From positions 4,033,501 to 4,097,500 of the forward strand of contig NZ_CP042435.1 of assembly GCF_007971225.1 (NCBI RefSeq): DNA of 64,000 nt, written 5' to 3'. Position numbers and translations under genes: made by a program. Below, one piece after another: positions 19,501 to 27,988 of this stretch. The notes beneath the pieces are model-generated. The model did no database searches. It was not told the DNA's origin and saw only the letters and a program-made list of their open reading frames with translations. Each line of letters begins with the position of its first letter. Within the stretch, counting starts at the first letter, position 1. This stretch comes from Panacibacter ginsenosidivorans. Its GTDB lineage: Bacteria > Bacteroidota > Bacteroidia > Chitinophagales > Chitinophagaceae.

Positions 19501-19812
19501 TTTTGGCTCGCCACCGGTTGTGGGCATCAGAAAAATATCAAAGTTGCCATAACGATCACTTGCAAATGCAATCCATTTTCCATCGTGACTCCACACCGGC
19601 ATAAAATCGTGGGCTTCGTGCAAAGTTAATGGCAGTGCAGCTCCACCGGTTGACGACACTTTATAGAGATCGCCTTTGTATTCGAATACAATTGTTTTCC
19701 CATCTGGCGAAATGGATGGATAGCGAAGCCATGTTGCTGCGTTGCCTTGCGCAAAAGAAACAGATGAAATTGCAAAAAGCAAGGTTGCGGTTAGTATGGT
19801 AATTGTTCTCAT
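16591..19812 (-). CDS. Tricorn-like S41 protease
   Basis: The 1073-residue protein has a signal peptide (residues 1-21, ending SFAQ), then beta-propeller repeats of the PD40/TolB type (repeated SPDGK and FSPDGKS motifs, about 25-650). A tricorn C1 helical region follows, then a PDZ domain (GPLDKAGLSIKPGMIIEQID) and a C-terminal S41 peptidase core with VVDTRNNGGGDL and the nucleophile Ser in NESNYSDGHCF. It is expected to degrade peptides in the periplasm. Length and order match Bacteroidota tricorn homologues. It is a single gene, with a dispersed repeat at its 3' end and a repeat pair upstream. Confidence 0.9.
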   Translation of the reverse strand: MRTITILTATLLFAISSVSFAQGNAATWLRYPSISPDGKTIVFEYKGDLYKVSSTGGAALPLTLHEAHDFMPVWSHDGKWIAFASDRYGNFDIFLMPTTGGEPKRLTYYSVGEVPYDFSPDDKYVIFGAARMDAADNRQFPSGYMQELYKVSVNGGRVEQILTTPAENVRFSKNGNTMIYEDRKGQENPLRKHHTSSVARDIWIYDAVTGKHTKITTFAGEDRNPVFTGDEKSMYYLTEASGSFNIYTMQLNDPSSAKAVTNFKTNPVRFLSIANDGTLCFSQNGDIYTKGSGEAQKLNITIATDDKYNNEKILQVSGNVKELAVSPNGKEVAFIFRGEVFTTSVEGSTTKRITNTPEQETSVSFSPDGKSLLYASERDNSWKIYQTEMQRKDELYFYASTLLKETPIIVNDKENYEPAYSPDGKEIAFIENRNTLKIYNIASKQVRTLLTPKELVSMGDNDQYFQWSPDSKWLLVQYSPEGTSYSEVGLIAADGKGKITNLTQSGFSDVSPKWAMGGKMMLWFSDREGLKSRANSGGSQYDVYAMFFTQDAFDKFKLSKDEAALLKDKEDEAAKADTTKKKVEKRDTVLIDWDGLQLRKVKLTIASADIADALVSKDGTSLYYLAKFEDGYNLWTTDLKTKETKILSSLNADYGSIQWDKEQKNIFVNANGSISKIDPSSGKADGVKIKSEMTLDVAKERAFMFEHVWRRTKETFYTSGYHGADWDWLGNNYRKFLPSIGDNYDFAELMSEMLGELNVSHCGASYFKNDPNGDATAALGAFYDNAYKGDGVKIVEVIKDGPLDKAGLSIKPGMIIEQIDGETITADKDLAQFLNRKAGKNVLISVTNPADKSKKEYTIKPISLGEQNTLLYKRWVKRNEDEVAKLSNGTLGYVHIPGMNDYAYRNMFGDVLGKFADKKALVVDTRNNGGGDLVSDLAMFLSGKTYLVNTSDSRVWYYEPSFRWTKPSIALANESNYSDGHCFAFSYEDLKLGKLVGMPVPGTCTFAAWETLQDESMRWGVPPMGVKSVTTGGYLENHQTVPDIQLMNEYDKVSKGQDQQLEAAVNELMKEIK

Positions 19813-19889
19813 GTTTAAATAAATAGATTTTGAAGATAATATTTACAGGCGATATTTTATGGTTGTGTTTTATGAAGAGTATTCTTTTG

Positions 19890-20120
19890 TTACCGGCTGC
19901 AGTTTACATAGCATCGCCTGTTGCGTCGCACACTTGTACGCTCGGAAAAAAGAAGCGACAAGGAAATGAGGCAACAGGCAAAGAGGCAACAGGCAAAGAG
20001 GCAACAGGCAAAGAGATTTATGATTGTTCATTATTCACTGTTCACTCTTCATTTACATTCATGAGTACAAGTGTGCGACGCAAGAAAAGCCGACCCTGGT
20101 TTTAAAGCCTGGTCAATAAA
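19890..20120. repeat. Inverted pair B of the dispersed repeat (both arms v1) with tandem repeat inside
   Basis: The left core is TTGCGTCGCACACTTGTAC (19921-19939), preceded by ACCGGCTGCAG and GCATCGCCTG. The right core GTACAAGTGTGCGACGCAA starts at 20065 and ends in a duplicated CCTGGT tail. This is the only pair in which both arms are v1. The intergenic stretch 19813-20242 holds no gene. Confidence 0.92.
19970..20014 (+). repeat. Three tandem 15-bp units
   Basis: GGCAACAGGCAAAGA is repeated exactly three times (19970, 19985, 20000) between the arms of pair B. The CAACAGGC part echoes the CAACAGGCGATG segment of the flanking repeat. Confidence 0.92.
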
Positions 20121-20242
20121 GACATCATTCTTAATTGCTATGGCATAATCAATGTTCCAACAAATAATTTTTATATCCAGATAAATATTATTACTTTAGG
20201 TAATGCGACTGTATTTTCCCCCCTTTTCAAACTTTAGGCAAA

Positions 20243-22330
20243 ATGGCTTGTAAGTTTGCTATTTCTTGTTTGTTTAGTTGCTTGTTCTTTTTTTCGAAAG
20301 CACAAACCAGTATAACTTCTATTACAGGCACGGATAAAATAACTGTAGTTACAAATGGCCTTTTTTACGCTGATACTTCTTGCTCACTGAATTTTGAACA
20401 GGTAAGCGTTCCCGGCTTTTCAAAATATTTTCATCAGGGGAATCTTGAGCAAGCCGCCGTTGAAGATAATGTCAATTGTTATTGGGTAAAGTTTGAGTTA
20501 CAAAATAATTCGAATAACAATAACGAATGGCTTATTGAGTATGACAAATGGAAATCTGTTGAAATGTACATCGTCGACAGTGCTTCCGGGGTTTTAAAAA
20601 AAATAACCGGGCATACTATTCCTTTTGATAAAAAGGATTTTAAACTGGCAAATAGAAATCTTATTGATATAAGGATAAACAATGCTCAGTCAAGAGAAAT
20701 TTATGTAAAGCTTACAACAGGCTATGATTATATGCAAAGGCCTGATGATCTTTCATGCGCTGTGTATTCCAAATCATCAATTTTAGATTACCAGGAAGGA
20801 GTTATTAGTATCATCTATTTTTTTTCTGGTATTTACGTGGTAATGTTGCTGTACAACTTATTTGTCTTTTACTCTATAAAAGAAAAAAGTTACCTCTATT
20901 ACCTGTACCTTATTTTTTTCTCCCTGTTTGCGATTTGGGAAAATACAGGTTACACTGTTCAGATATTTCGGAGTGTTTCAGAATTTCCTTCGTGGATAAC
21001 AAATTTTGATTTGGTAAGCTCTTCTCTGTTTGGCATAGCCATCCTGTTATTTACAAGAAGTTTTCTTCAAACAAAAACATATTCGCCTGTAACAGATAAA
21101 ATATTCAGCTTCATAATGGTGGCATTGGTGCTTGTACTAATACCTGCCTTATTTGGTTATTCTTTTGTTGCAACAAATATTTCCGGATTATTAGGTATGC
21201 TGACATCTGCGATAACCTTAATAGCAGCCATAAGGAGCTACAAACAAAGGTATCCATCATCAGGTATTTTTCTATTGGCTAATGGCATATTCATGATAAG
21301 CATTTTTGTTTATTTATCATTAGCTATTTTTAAAATGGACCAGGGTTTTCTATTTAATTTCTCAATACCAATTGGTTCTGCTATTCAAATTGTGTTATTT
21401 TCTTTTGCTTTGGGAAACAGGATCAATGTTTTGAAAAGACAAAATGACGAAAGCCAGCAAAAAATAATTGAGCAATTAAAACTATATGGGGAATTACAGG
21501 ATAAAGCCAACCGTGAACTTGAACAAAAAGTAGAAGAAAGAACAAAAGAGCTAAAAGACTCCCAGCAACAATTAATACAACAGGAAAAGCTTGCATCGTT
21601 AGGAGAAGTAACGGCGGGCGTAGCACATGAGATTCAAAATCCACTCAATTTCATTAAGAATTTTTCCGAATTGAATACAGATCTTATAATGGAATTGCAG
21701 GAAGAACTTAATTCAGAGAATATAGCAGCAGCAAAAGAAATCTCAGGAGATATCAAGTGTAATTCAGAAAAAATATTGTCTCATGGCATAAGAGTAGATT
21801 CAATTGTAAAAGGCATGTTGCAGCACACACGTGCAAATTCCAGTCAAAAAGAAATGGTGGAATTAAACATGATGTGTGATGAATATGTTGGCCTTTCTTT
21901 TCACGGTTTGAGAGCAAAGGATAAAAACTTCAATGCTAAAATTGTCAAAAATTATGATGCCGGTATTGGTAATGTAAATATTAACCGGCAGGATATAGGA
22001 AGAGTATTGCTCAACCTCTTAAATAATGCATTTTATGCAGTTAATGAAAAGCAATTAGTAGCACTTAATGAATATTTCCCTATTGTAACAATTAGCACAA
22101 CAAAAAATACAGATACTTTTCAAATTTCTATTCAGGATAATGGCCCTGGGATACCACAAAAAATATTAAATAAAATATTTCAGCCATTCTTTACTACTAA
22201 ACCTACCGGCAAAGGAACAGGGCTTGGTCTTTCCATCAGTTACGAAATTGTAAAAGAACATAATGGACAATTGACAGTAAATACAAAAGAAGGAAGTTTT
22301 ACAGAATTTGTCATTACGATTCCCCTGTAA
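20243..22330 (+). CDS. Sensor histidine kinase with 7TMR-DISM sensory module
   Basis: The 695-residue protein has a signal peptide (ends FFSKAQ), an extracellular DISMED2-type beta domain (about 30-170) and seven membrane helices (about 185-395). A coiled coil rich in Glu and Gln leads to a HisKA domain (GEVTAGVAHEIQNPLNF, phospho-accepting His about 462). The HATPase domain has N box LLNLLNNAFYAV, G1 DNGPGIP and G2 GTGLGLS. It senses an envelope signal, perhaps a carbohydrate, and phosphorylates an unseen regulator. No response regulator is adjacent, so it is an orphan. Confidence 0.92.
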   Translation: MACKFAISCLFSCLFFFSKAQTSITSITGTDKITVVTNGLFYADTSCSLNFEQVSVPGFSKYFHQGNLEQAAVEDNVNCYWVKFELQNNSNNNNEWLIEYDKWKSVEMYIVDSASGVLKKITGHTIPFDKKDFKLANRNLIDIRINNAQSREIYVKLTTGYDYMQRPDDLSCAVYSKSSILDYQEGVISIIYFFSGIYVVMLLYNLFVFYSIKEKSYLYYLYLIFFSLFAIWENTGYTVQIFRSVSEFPSWITNFDLVSSSLFGIAILLFTRSFLQTKTYSPVTDKIFSFIMVALVLVLIPALFGYSFVATNISGLLGMLTSAITLIAAIRSYKQRYPSSGIFLLANGIFMISIFVYLSLAIFKMDQGFLFNFSIPIGSAIQIVLFSFALGNRINVLKRQNDESQQKIIEQLKLYGELQDKANRELEQKVEERTKELKDSQQQLIQQEKLASLGEVTAGVAHEIQNPLNFIKNFSELNTDLIMELQEELNSENIAAAKEISGDIKCNSEKILSHGIRVDSIVKGMLQHTRANSSQKEMVELNMMCDEYVGLSFHGLRAKDKNFNAKIVKNYDAGIGNVNINRQDIGRVLLNLLNNAFYAVNEKQLVALNEYFPIVTISTTKNTDTFQISIQDNGPGIPQKILNKIFQPFFTTKPTGKGTGLGLSISYEIVKEHNGQLTVNTKEGSFTEFVITIPL

Positions 22331-22407
22331 AAATTTACTGACATTATTACCCATTTCTTATCCATTGAAAAATCAAATGTAGTAATGTTTTTGTGAGAGA
22401 TATTTTG

Positions 22408-22457
22408 TACCCGGCTTCAGTTCTTTATTCAACTGCGGTTGCGTCGCACTCTTGTAC
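22408..22457 (+). repeat. Single v1 arm of the dispersed intergenic repeat
   Basis: Runs from ACCCGGCTTCAG to the core TTGCGTCGCACTCTTGTAC (22439-22457). Beyond the core, GATCATTATTCAGCGGTTGAAG resembles the loop of short-spacer pairs such as E and G, so this may be a pair whose right arm has decayed. Confidence 0.9.
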
Positions 22458-22535
22458 TTTATGATCATTATTCAGCGGTTGAAGTTTTATTTAAAAATTT
22501 TACTTAATAATAATCACCACTTAAACCTATAACAC

Positions 22536-24704
22536 ATGAGCCAGTTTGATTTTCCCAGGATAAATTTTCATGGGCAAGCCTTTCTAGATACTCCGACTGC
22601 AAATAATGGGTACATCCCCAATGTTATACTTTTTAACCAGAGTGAATCAGGTGTATTTGTACCGCCCTGGATCACTTTTGATCCTACAAAAATAACAGCG
22701 CCGACTGGCTCAAACCCTCAGCCTGTTCCAGGCAGTAATGGAACCCAGGATTATATTTACCCATTAGGCGTTACAGGAGATAACTTTCAGCAATGGTGCA
22801 CTACCCCGTTAGGAACATTCTCTACAGATTCAGGTTATGAGCAGTTTTACCAGGCTGTTGGCAACTATGGAATGAATCCCGGTTACTGGAATTATTATGG
22901 CGATATAAGCATGGCATTAGATAATGTTGTTGTTACAGGCATAACTGTGCCGGACACTAATAACAATAATGTACCTGTAACATATTCAGCCGATAATATA
23001 GATCTGTGTCCCGAAGATCTTTCTATTCTGATAGGCGCAGAGTTATCTTTCAATTCAGATTATTTTACAAAGGGTTCGCGTACTACAGCATTCCTTTGTG
23101 ATGTAGATTCTGAAGGACAATTATGTACACAAATTTTTTACGGACAAGCCGGTTTGTATAAATCAATAAATGGTAGCAACATAACCTTTTTTAAAGGGCA
23201 CCCTGTGAAGTCTACCGTCCATTTCATGAATCTTTTTCGCGTATTAAATTATGCGAATATCGTTCCCATGGGTGGCTCTGCCAGTTTTTATACAACGATA
23301 GAAGATGACAGTAGTAACAACTTAACGCAATTATTTTCCAAATATGGAAACGGAGCTGTAAATGGCATCTTTATAAAGATACTTATTCATGAAGTACATG
23401 AGGTTCGCGACCCTGATTACAGCAATATGCCAATTGCAGATGTTACGACAGTTAGCGGTAATAAAGTGCAAATACCAAAAAACCCGGCAAAAGTTTCGAT
23501 TACAGGTTCCATAACTCCATGGAGTAATGGAGATATGAAAACAACATCAATTTCCAGGATATTAAAAAATGCACCATCTGCAACTGTTGCAATTAACAGC
23601 AATGGCATAGATAATCCAATACCGCAAGGCGCCAACGGTCCACTTGGAATTCCTTCAGCAGTTAATCTTGCACCTGTTCCTTTTATTGTTAATGCCTCCC
23701 TCAATCTTATTTCGCTTGATCTTTCCAATATGTTGCATGAATATGGAGCGAATCCGGGAACTATGCCACCGTATTCAGGCAATGGTGATATTCCACCTTA
23801 CCAGGATTTTATAAATTATAATTATGGAACTTTCAATCTTATGTTTCAACCTGATGCAGGTGGAAGCCCGTCAAATATTGGAAGTATAACTTATGCAGAC
23901 AATTACAACATGCAGCAATTTATTAACACTGCAGGAATGGTGGATATTTCTCTTCCATCGGGGGATTATAGCACCGGATATTTTTACCTCAGTTTAAATA
24001 ATATAAATTTTTTAACGGAAGATGATCTGTATATAATTACTGATCAGCAAGGCATTTACGCAGAGCAGAATCAAACACCTCCTGGTTTATATATGTCCGA
24101 TGGTTTACCCAGAATTCCATGTACTCTAAGAGTTTTTTCACGAGGCGTTCCCGTAAGCAACCTTACTCCGGCTTCAACGACGGTCCAGGGTGTTAATCTT
24201 TCAACTATGAACGTTACCAATACAAACATTCAGGTTTTTGACGGGCTTCAATATACTTTTCCGGTAGACCAGGAAGGTTGCATTACTTATCTGTTTCCTA
24301 CTAATTCCAATGAAAAATTTCCAACAGCCTTCTCCCTACCGGCTTTTGCATATTTGGCAATGAATACTTCCCTTATTGTTTGCAGGGTTTTATCTGAAGA
24401 GCCGCAATTAGCGCCATATCTAAGCGGACAAGAGCCTATCACATGGGAAGTTGTTTTTACGAATGTTTTACAATTATATAAAACAGTTTATCCCATCATG
24501 GATATCGTGTTGCCAATTAACGAGCAAACATGGAGCGATCCTTTTATTCAAAAGAAAATTCTTATGCTTACTGATGAAAGTAATTGGAATCAACCGTTGT
24601 TTATGCCAATTACAAGAGACATGTCTGCTACGCAAAGACAATTGTTGCAAATGTGGATTAAACAATCACAGCAATTAAAAAAGCAAACTACTCATTATGA
24701 ATAA
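22536..24704 (+). CDS. Unknown 722-residue protein, first gene of a two-gene unit
   Basis: No signal peptide or membrane helix is visible. The N-terminus MSQFDFPRINFHGQAFLDTP is distinctive and the body is rich in Asn, Gly, Pro, Thr and aromatic residues, as in large beta-sheet proteins. The C-terminal 40 residues (TRDMSATQRQLLQMWIKQSQ) look helical. I do not recognise a characterised family. Its last 8 bases overlap the start of a Kelch lipoprotein gene, so the two are translationally coupled and probably act together. It lies alone downstream of a sensor kinase and a dispersed repeat. Confidence 0.7.
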   Translation: MSQFDFPRINFHGQAFLDTPTANNGYIPNVILFNQSESGVFVPPWITFDPTKITAPTGSNPQPVPGSNGTQDYIYPLGVTGDNFQQWCTTPLGTFSTDSGYEQFYQAVGNYGMNPGYWNYYGDISMALDNVVVTGITVPDTNNNNVPVTYSADNIDLCPEDLSILIGAELSFNSDYFTKGSRTTAFLCDVDSEGQLCTQIFYGQAGLYKSINGSNITFFKGHPVKSTVHFMNLFRVLNYANIVPMGGSASFYTTIEDDSSNNLTQLFSKYGNGAVNGIFIKILIHEVHEVRDPDYSNMPIADVTTVSGNKVQIPKNPAKVSITGSITPWSNGDMKTTSISRILKNAPSATVAINSNGIDNPIPQGANGPLGIPSAVNLAPVPFIVNASLNLISLDLSNMLHEYGANPGTMPPYSGNGDIPPYQDFINYNYGTFNLMFQPDAGGSPSNIGSITYADNYNMQQFINTAGMVDISLPSGDYSTGYFYLSLNNINFLTEDDLYIITDQQGIYAEQNQTPPGLYMSDGLPRIPCTLRVFSRGVPVSNLTPASTTVQGVNLSTMNVTNTNIQVFDGLQYTFPVDQEGCITYLFPTNSNEKFPTAFSLPAFAYLAMNTSLIVCRVLSEEPQLAPYLSGQEPITWEVVFTNVLQLYKTVYPIMDIVLPINEQTWSDPFIQKKILMLTDESNWNQPLFMPITRDMSATQRQLLQMWIKQSQQLKKQTTHYE

Positions 24705-26160
24705 ATCACTTTTTTCAATCGTAATTATTTTATTCCTCTCTGCGTGTTTTTGCAGTTGTAATAATCCATCATCTCAAAAAAAAGAAAGCGTAAAGAAGAA
24801 AATGGATATTAAGATGATGTCTGTTAAGAAAGCTACAGACACAAGCCAATACTTGCCTGCTACTTTTTACTATAGCCTTGAACCGTCTATACTTAATTGC
24901 AGGATTCCAGCTTTGCAGTCTTTTGTATTTGGCCAGTATAATGGTTTATGGATTTTTATTGGAGGAGAAAAGAAGGGGTTTCATGGTACTGACAATGACC
25001 CTCCACCATTTAGATCAAAAGTTGCTAATGATTCAATTTGGGTTATTGATATAAATCATCAGCAAAGCTGGAGCATCGCCGTTCCCTCTTCTTTGAGTGC
25101 TATATTATCTGCCACCAATTCTGCATATTGCCAGGTTGGTAATCTTCTATATCTGTGTGGTGGTTTTACAAAGAGTAACCCTGCAGCACCCAACTTCAAC
25201 TACACCTCAAATATTTTTCTGGAAATTGATCTGAGTGCACTGGTGAGCTACGTTCAAAATGGGGGAAACGCATCACTCAGTAGTGTAATTACAAAACAAA
25301 TACAAGACCCTTTTGTACAAGTAACCGGCGGCGCGCTTGTTTATAACAATGGATTTTTTTATTTAATAGGCGGGCAAAATTATAGCACTACTTATAATTC
25401 AGGCACTACAGGAGCCTATACTAATGCTATACGCAAATTTACTTTACAGCAGCAACAAAGCACATGGGTTATAAGTGATACAGCTTCGCTTATAGACACA
25501 GTTAACCTGCACCGGAGAGATATGAATGTTGTGCCTGGTCCCCCGGGCAATGACCAGGGTGTTATTTTATACGGTGGTGTTTTTACAAAAAAAGATGAAG
25601 CTTTTCGAAATGCAGTTTTTATAAATGGTCTGTCAACTGGCAACCCTTCAATTATGGTAGATTCTATGCAGCAGAATGTTAACCAATATTCTTGTGCCAC
25701 TGCTACTTTTTCTGATAGCTCATTTTCTGTTTCCGCAACTTCTTTTTTTGGCGGTATTACTTACAAAATGTTTGATAAAAGTTCAGGTAAGCTTGTTGTT
25801 GGAGACCATGGCGTACCAATGCCTTTCTCAAATATTGCTTCTACAATTGTTACTGGCGGAGGAATAAATAACTCCCTGGAATTTATTCAAATACCACCCA
25901 ATTCGCCTTTACTTCCCGGGTTTATTGGTGCCAATGCGATCTTTATTCCTGTGCAACAATTTGCGTTGGCAGGAAACCCTATGATATTGGATGTAAATAA
26001 AATAAATGCGGACAGTACATTACAAAGTATGGTTGGTTATATTTTCGGAGGTATCGTTTCAATGGGACCAACTTCTGGTACAACACCAAAAGGATTTGTG
26101 CCTACATATGCTAATCCAATTGTGTACCAGGTCTATCTTAATTTTCCGGGTGTCCATTAG
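24697..26160 (+). CDS. Kelch-repeat lipoprotein
   Basis: The 487-residue protein has a lipoprotein signal (FLSACFCSCNNPSS; acylated Cys near residue 20) and a Lys-rich linker. Six Kelch-like blades follow, marked by double glycines after hydrophobic runs: IFIGGEK (about 86), YLCGGF (152), YLIGGQ (222), LYGGVF (290), FFGGIT (349) and YIFGGIV (448). It should form a beta-propeller anchored in the outer or inner membrane, used for binding. It overlaps the preceding unknown gene by 8 bases, which implies coexpression. Confidence 0.75.
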   Translation: MNKSLFSIVIILFLSACFCSCNNPSSQKKESVKKKMDIKMMSVKKATDTSQYLPATFYYSLEPSILNCRIPALQSFVFGQYNGLWIFIGGEKKGFHGTDNDPPPFRSKVANDSIWVIDINHQQSWSIAVPSSLSAILSATNSAYCQVGNLLYLCGGFTKSNPAAPNFNYTSNIFLEIDLSALVSYVQNGGNASLSSVITKQIQDPFVQVTGGALVYNNGFFYLIGGQNYSTTYNSGTTGAYTNAIRKFTLQQQQSTWVISDTASLIDTVNLHRRDMNVVPGPPGNDQGVILYGGVFTKKDEAFRNAVFINGLSTGNPSIMVDSMQQNVNQYSCATATFSDSSFSVSATSFFGGITYKMFDKSSGKLVVGDHGVPMPFSNIASTIVTGGGINNSLEFIQIPPNSPLLPGFIGANAIFIPVQQFALAGNPMILDVNKINADSTLQSMVGYIFGGIVSMGPTSGTTPKGFVPTYANPIVYQVYLNFPGVH

Positions 26161-26286
26161 TTTTAAATTATGCATTAAATAGGATGATATAATAAAGAGT
26201 GAATGTGCAGGAGCTTAGTTAGTTTATTTTAAGCATAAAACGCAGCGGAAACTAAAATGCAGATAACACTGAATAAAGTTCAGAAA

Positions 26287-26342
26287 GCACACGAGTGCGA
26301 CGCAACGAAAGCTTAATATTTATTCTTAAGCCCGGCTCAAAA
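26287..26342 (-). repeat. Single v1 arm of the dispersed intergenic repeat
   Basis: Reads GCACACGAGTGCGACGCAACGAAAGCTTAATATT (in parts) and ends AAGCCCGGCTCAAAAAA, giving a good copy of the CCGG end. It abuts the 3' end of the rubredoxin-fusion gene. Confidence 0.92.
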
Positions 26343-26349
26343 AAAAATA

Positions 26350-27828
26350 TTATACTGCTATTGACAAATTACTTTCTTCTACTTCGATAAAATCTTGTTT
26401 GCCTGCATCACATAATGGGCAAGTATATGCAGCAGGAAGACTATCAAATGGGGTGCCTGCTGCAATGTTATTTTCTGCATCGCCTTGCTGTTCATCGTAT
26501 ATTGTAAAGCAGTGTTTGCATTGATGAACCATTTTCACTGACTTAGCTGTTACAGCGGGTGGGACTGGTTGTTTACCGGCGCTTTGCAATACATGCCTTT
26601 TACTTTCCTGCTCATAAAACATTTTGCAAAGCGAAACAAGATAAGTGCCTATATGATCTTTCTCAACACCGTCTCTATAGATAATGAGCTCGCCTGAATT
26701 GGGATTAAAATCTGGATTGTATAAAATATCAAAGCGTTCCAATGATTTTAATTTATGTGGGTTTTTATTTTGCTGTTTACGAATAATAACAGAACCAAAC
26801 ATACTCGATGAAGCATATATCTGTACTGCAAAACTTAAACCATACGTACGTACATCTTCTTTATCAAAATAACGAATGATATGCCGTTTTAAGATCAATC
26901 CTTCTTCTCCGGTATCACCCACCTGCCAGTTCAATTCATTTGCAGCATGACGCACATTAATGCGATACTTGCCTAGCACGCGATCCCATAAAATCCTGTT
27001 TGTTTGTTCAATACCTTTTACAATAATGCTCTTCCATGGCGTTGTGTACAATTGCCCAATTTTTGTTTCAAGACAGATCTCACAAACATCCAATAAAAAG
27101 GAAACAGGAAATAATTCATCTCTTCTGTAAATGCCCAGCCAATAATGATTGTCCATTTTATTGAAGCCTTCGTAATAAGGCAAATAAAATTTTGGTAACA
27201 GCAATTCTGTTTCTGGTTGCTTGCCAATGTAACTGTGTTGTGCTTTAAAATCTGCAAACAATTTTTTACCATCCGCATTGGCATTTGCATAAAATGTTTC
27301 TTTATCCTGCAATAGCAAGGCTTCAATTTGTTTTGAAACCTGCGCCACATCGTTGGTGTAGATCAATTCGGGCCAGCAATACACCTTATGTGTTTTGGGA
27401 AAACGGATATATAAATACCAGTAATGAATATTTGGAGAAGCGATCCAGTTGATATGCCCTGTAAAGAATGGAACAAAACTCTGGCTGCTGTCGCACACAT
27501 TTATTTTTAGTTGCGGAGTATAATCCAATGAGTAGAAAATATCTTTATACACGCCTTCTTTTAACCATGTGTCTGTAGTAAAAATATTCGCAGCAGGGTA
27601 GGAGCTTACAATATTGGGAAGCACTTCACCAGCTTTATAAAATTGAATATTTTTTTCAGCGCATAATTTATTAAACAGTGAAGTGTGTTTTGCAGGTACT
27701 TCCATTTTAAGTTGTTGCCTGCGACCAACACTTACGTCTCCCACACCACATGCAGCAGCTATTTCAAGAATATCTTTTAGATATCCCGGTGAAACAATGC
27801 CTCCTGTAAAATTGATCGTTATTGTCAT
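26350..27828 (-). CDS. Degenerate sulfite/nitrite-reductase-like protein fused to a rubredoxin domain
   Basis: The 492 residues show two ferredoxin-like half-domains of the siroheme reductase family: residues 1-60 (GVGDVSVGRRQQLKMEVP, then GEVLPNIVSSYPAAN) and about 240-310 (KIGQLYTTPWKSIIVKGI). Each is followed by a related alpha/beta segment. The cysteines that hold the 4Fe-4S cluster and siroheme (C-x5-C and C-x3-C) are absent. The C-terminus carries a rubredoxin fold with CKHC (about 435) and CPLC (about 473). Its place at the end of the nitrate genes suggests an electron carrier or accessory factor for nitrate reduction rather than a catalyst. The exact role is inferred. Confidence 0.72.
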   Translation of the reverse strand: MTITINFTGGIVSPGYLKDILEIAAACGVGDVSVGRRQQLKMEVPAKHTSLFNKLCAEKNIQFYKAGEVLPNIVSSYPAANIFTTDTWLKEGVYKDIFYSLDYTPQLKINVCDSSQSFVPFFTGHINWIASPNIHYWYLYIRFPKTHKVYCWPELIYTNDVAQVSKQIEALLLQDKETFYANANADGKKLFADFKAQHSYIGKQPETELLLPKFYLPYYEGFNKMDNHYWLGIYRRDELFPVSFLLDVCEICLETKIGQLYTTPWKSIIVKGIEQTNRILWDRVLGKYRINVRHAANELNWQVGDTGEEGLILKRHIIRYFDKEDVRTYGLSFAVQIYASSSMFGSVIIRKQQNKNPHKLKSLERFDILYNPDFNPNSGELIIYRDGVEKDHIGTYLVSLCKMFYEQESKRHVLQSAGKQPVPPAVTAKSVKMVHQCKHCFTIYDEQQGDAENNIAAGTPFDSLPAAYTCPLCDAGKQDFIEVEESNLSIAV

Positions 27829-27843
27829 GATTTTTTATTTTAT

Positions 27844-27983
27844 GCACCAGACTGCATTGCTAATATCACCACTTCTTGCGTCGCACACTTGTACTTTCGG
27901 TATGTTTGCTCAACAATGATTTAGCAGTGCAAGTGAGTGACACAACAATGCATATTTGAAACTTAAAAGCCGGTTATCCAAAA
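27844..27983. repeat. Inverted pair C of the dispersed repeat (v1 left, v2 right)
   Basis: The left core TTGCGTCGCACACTTGTAC (27876-27894) faces the right arm GTGCAAGTGAGTGACACAA (from 27927), with a short loop between. It separates the rubredoxin-fusion gene from the nitrate reductase gene on the same strand. Confidence 0.92.
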
Positions 27984-27988
27984 ATTAT

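Noticed and set aside
16591-19812. Frameshift or pseudogene in the tricorn-like protease
   Set aside because: The frame is continuous for 1073 codons with all domains and the catalytic Ser present.
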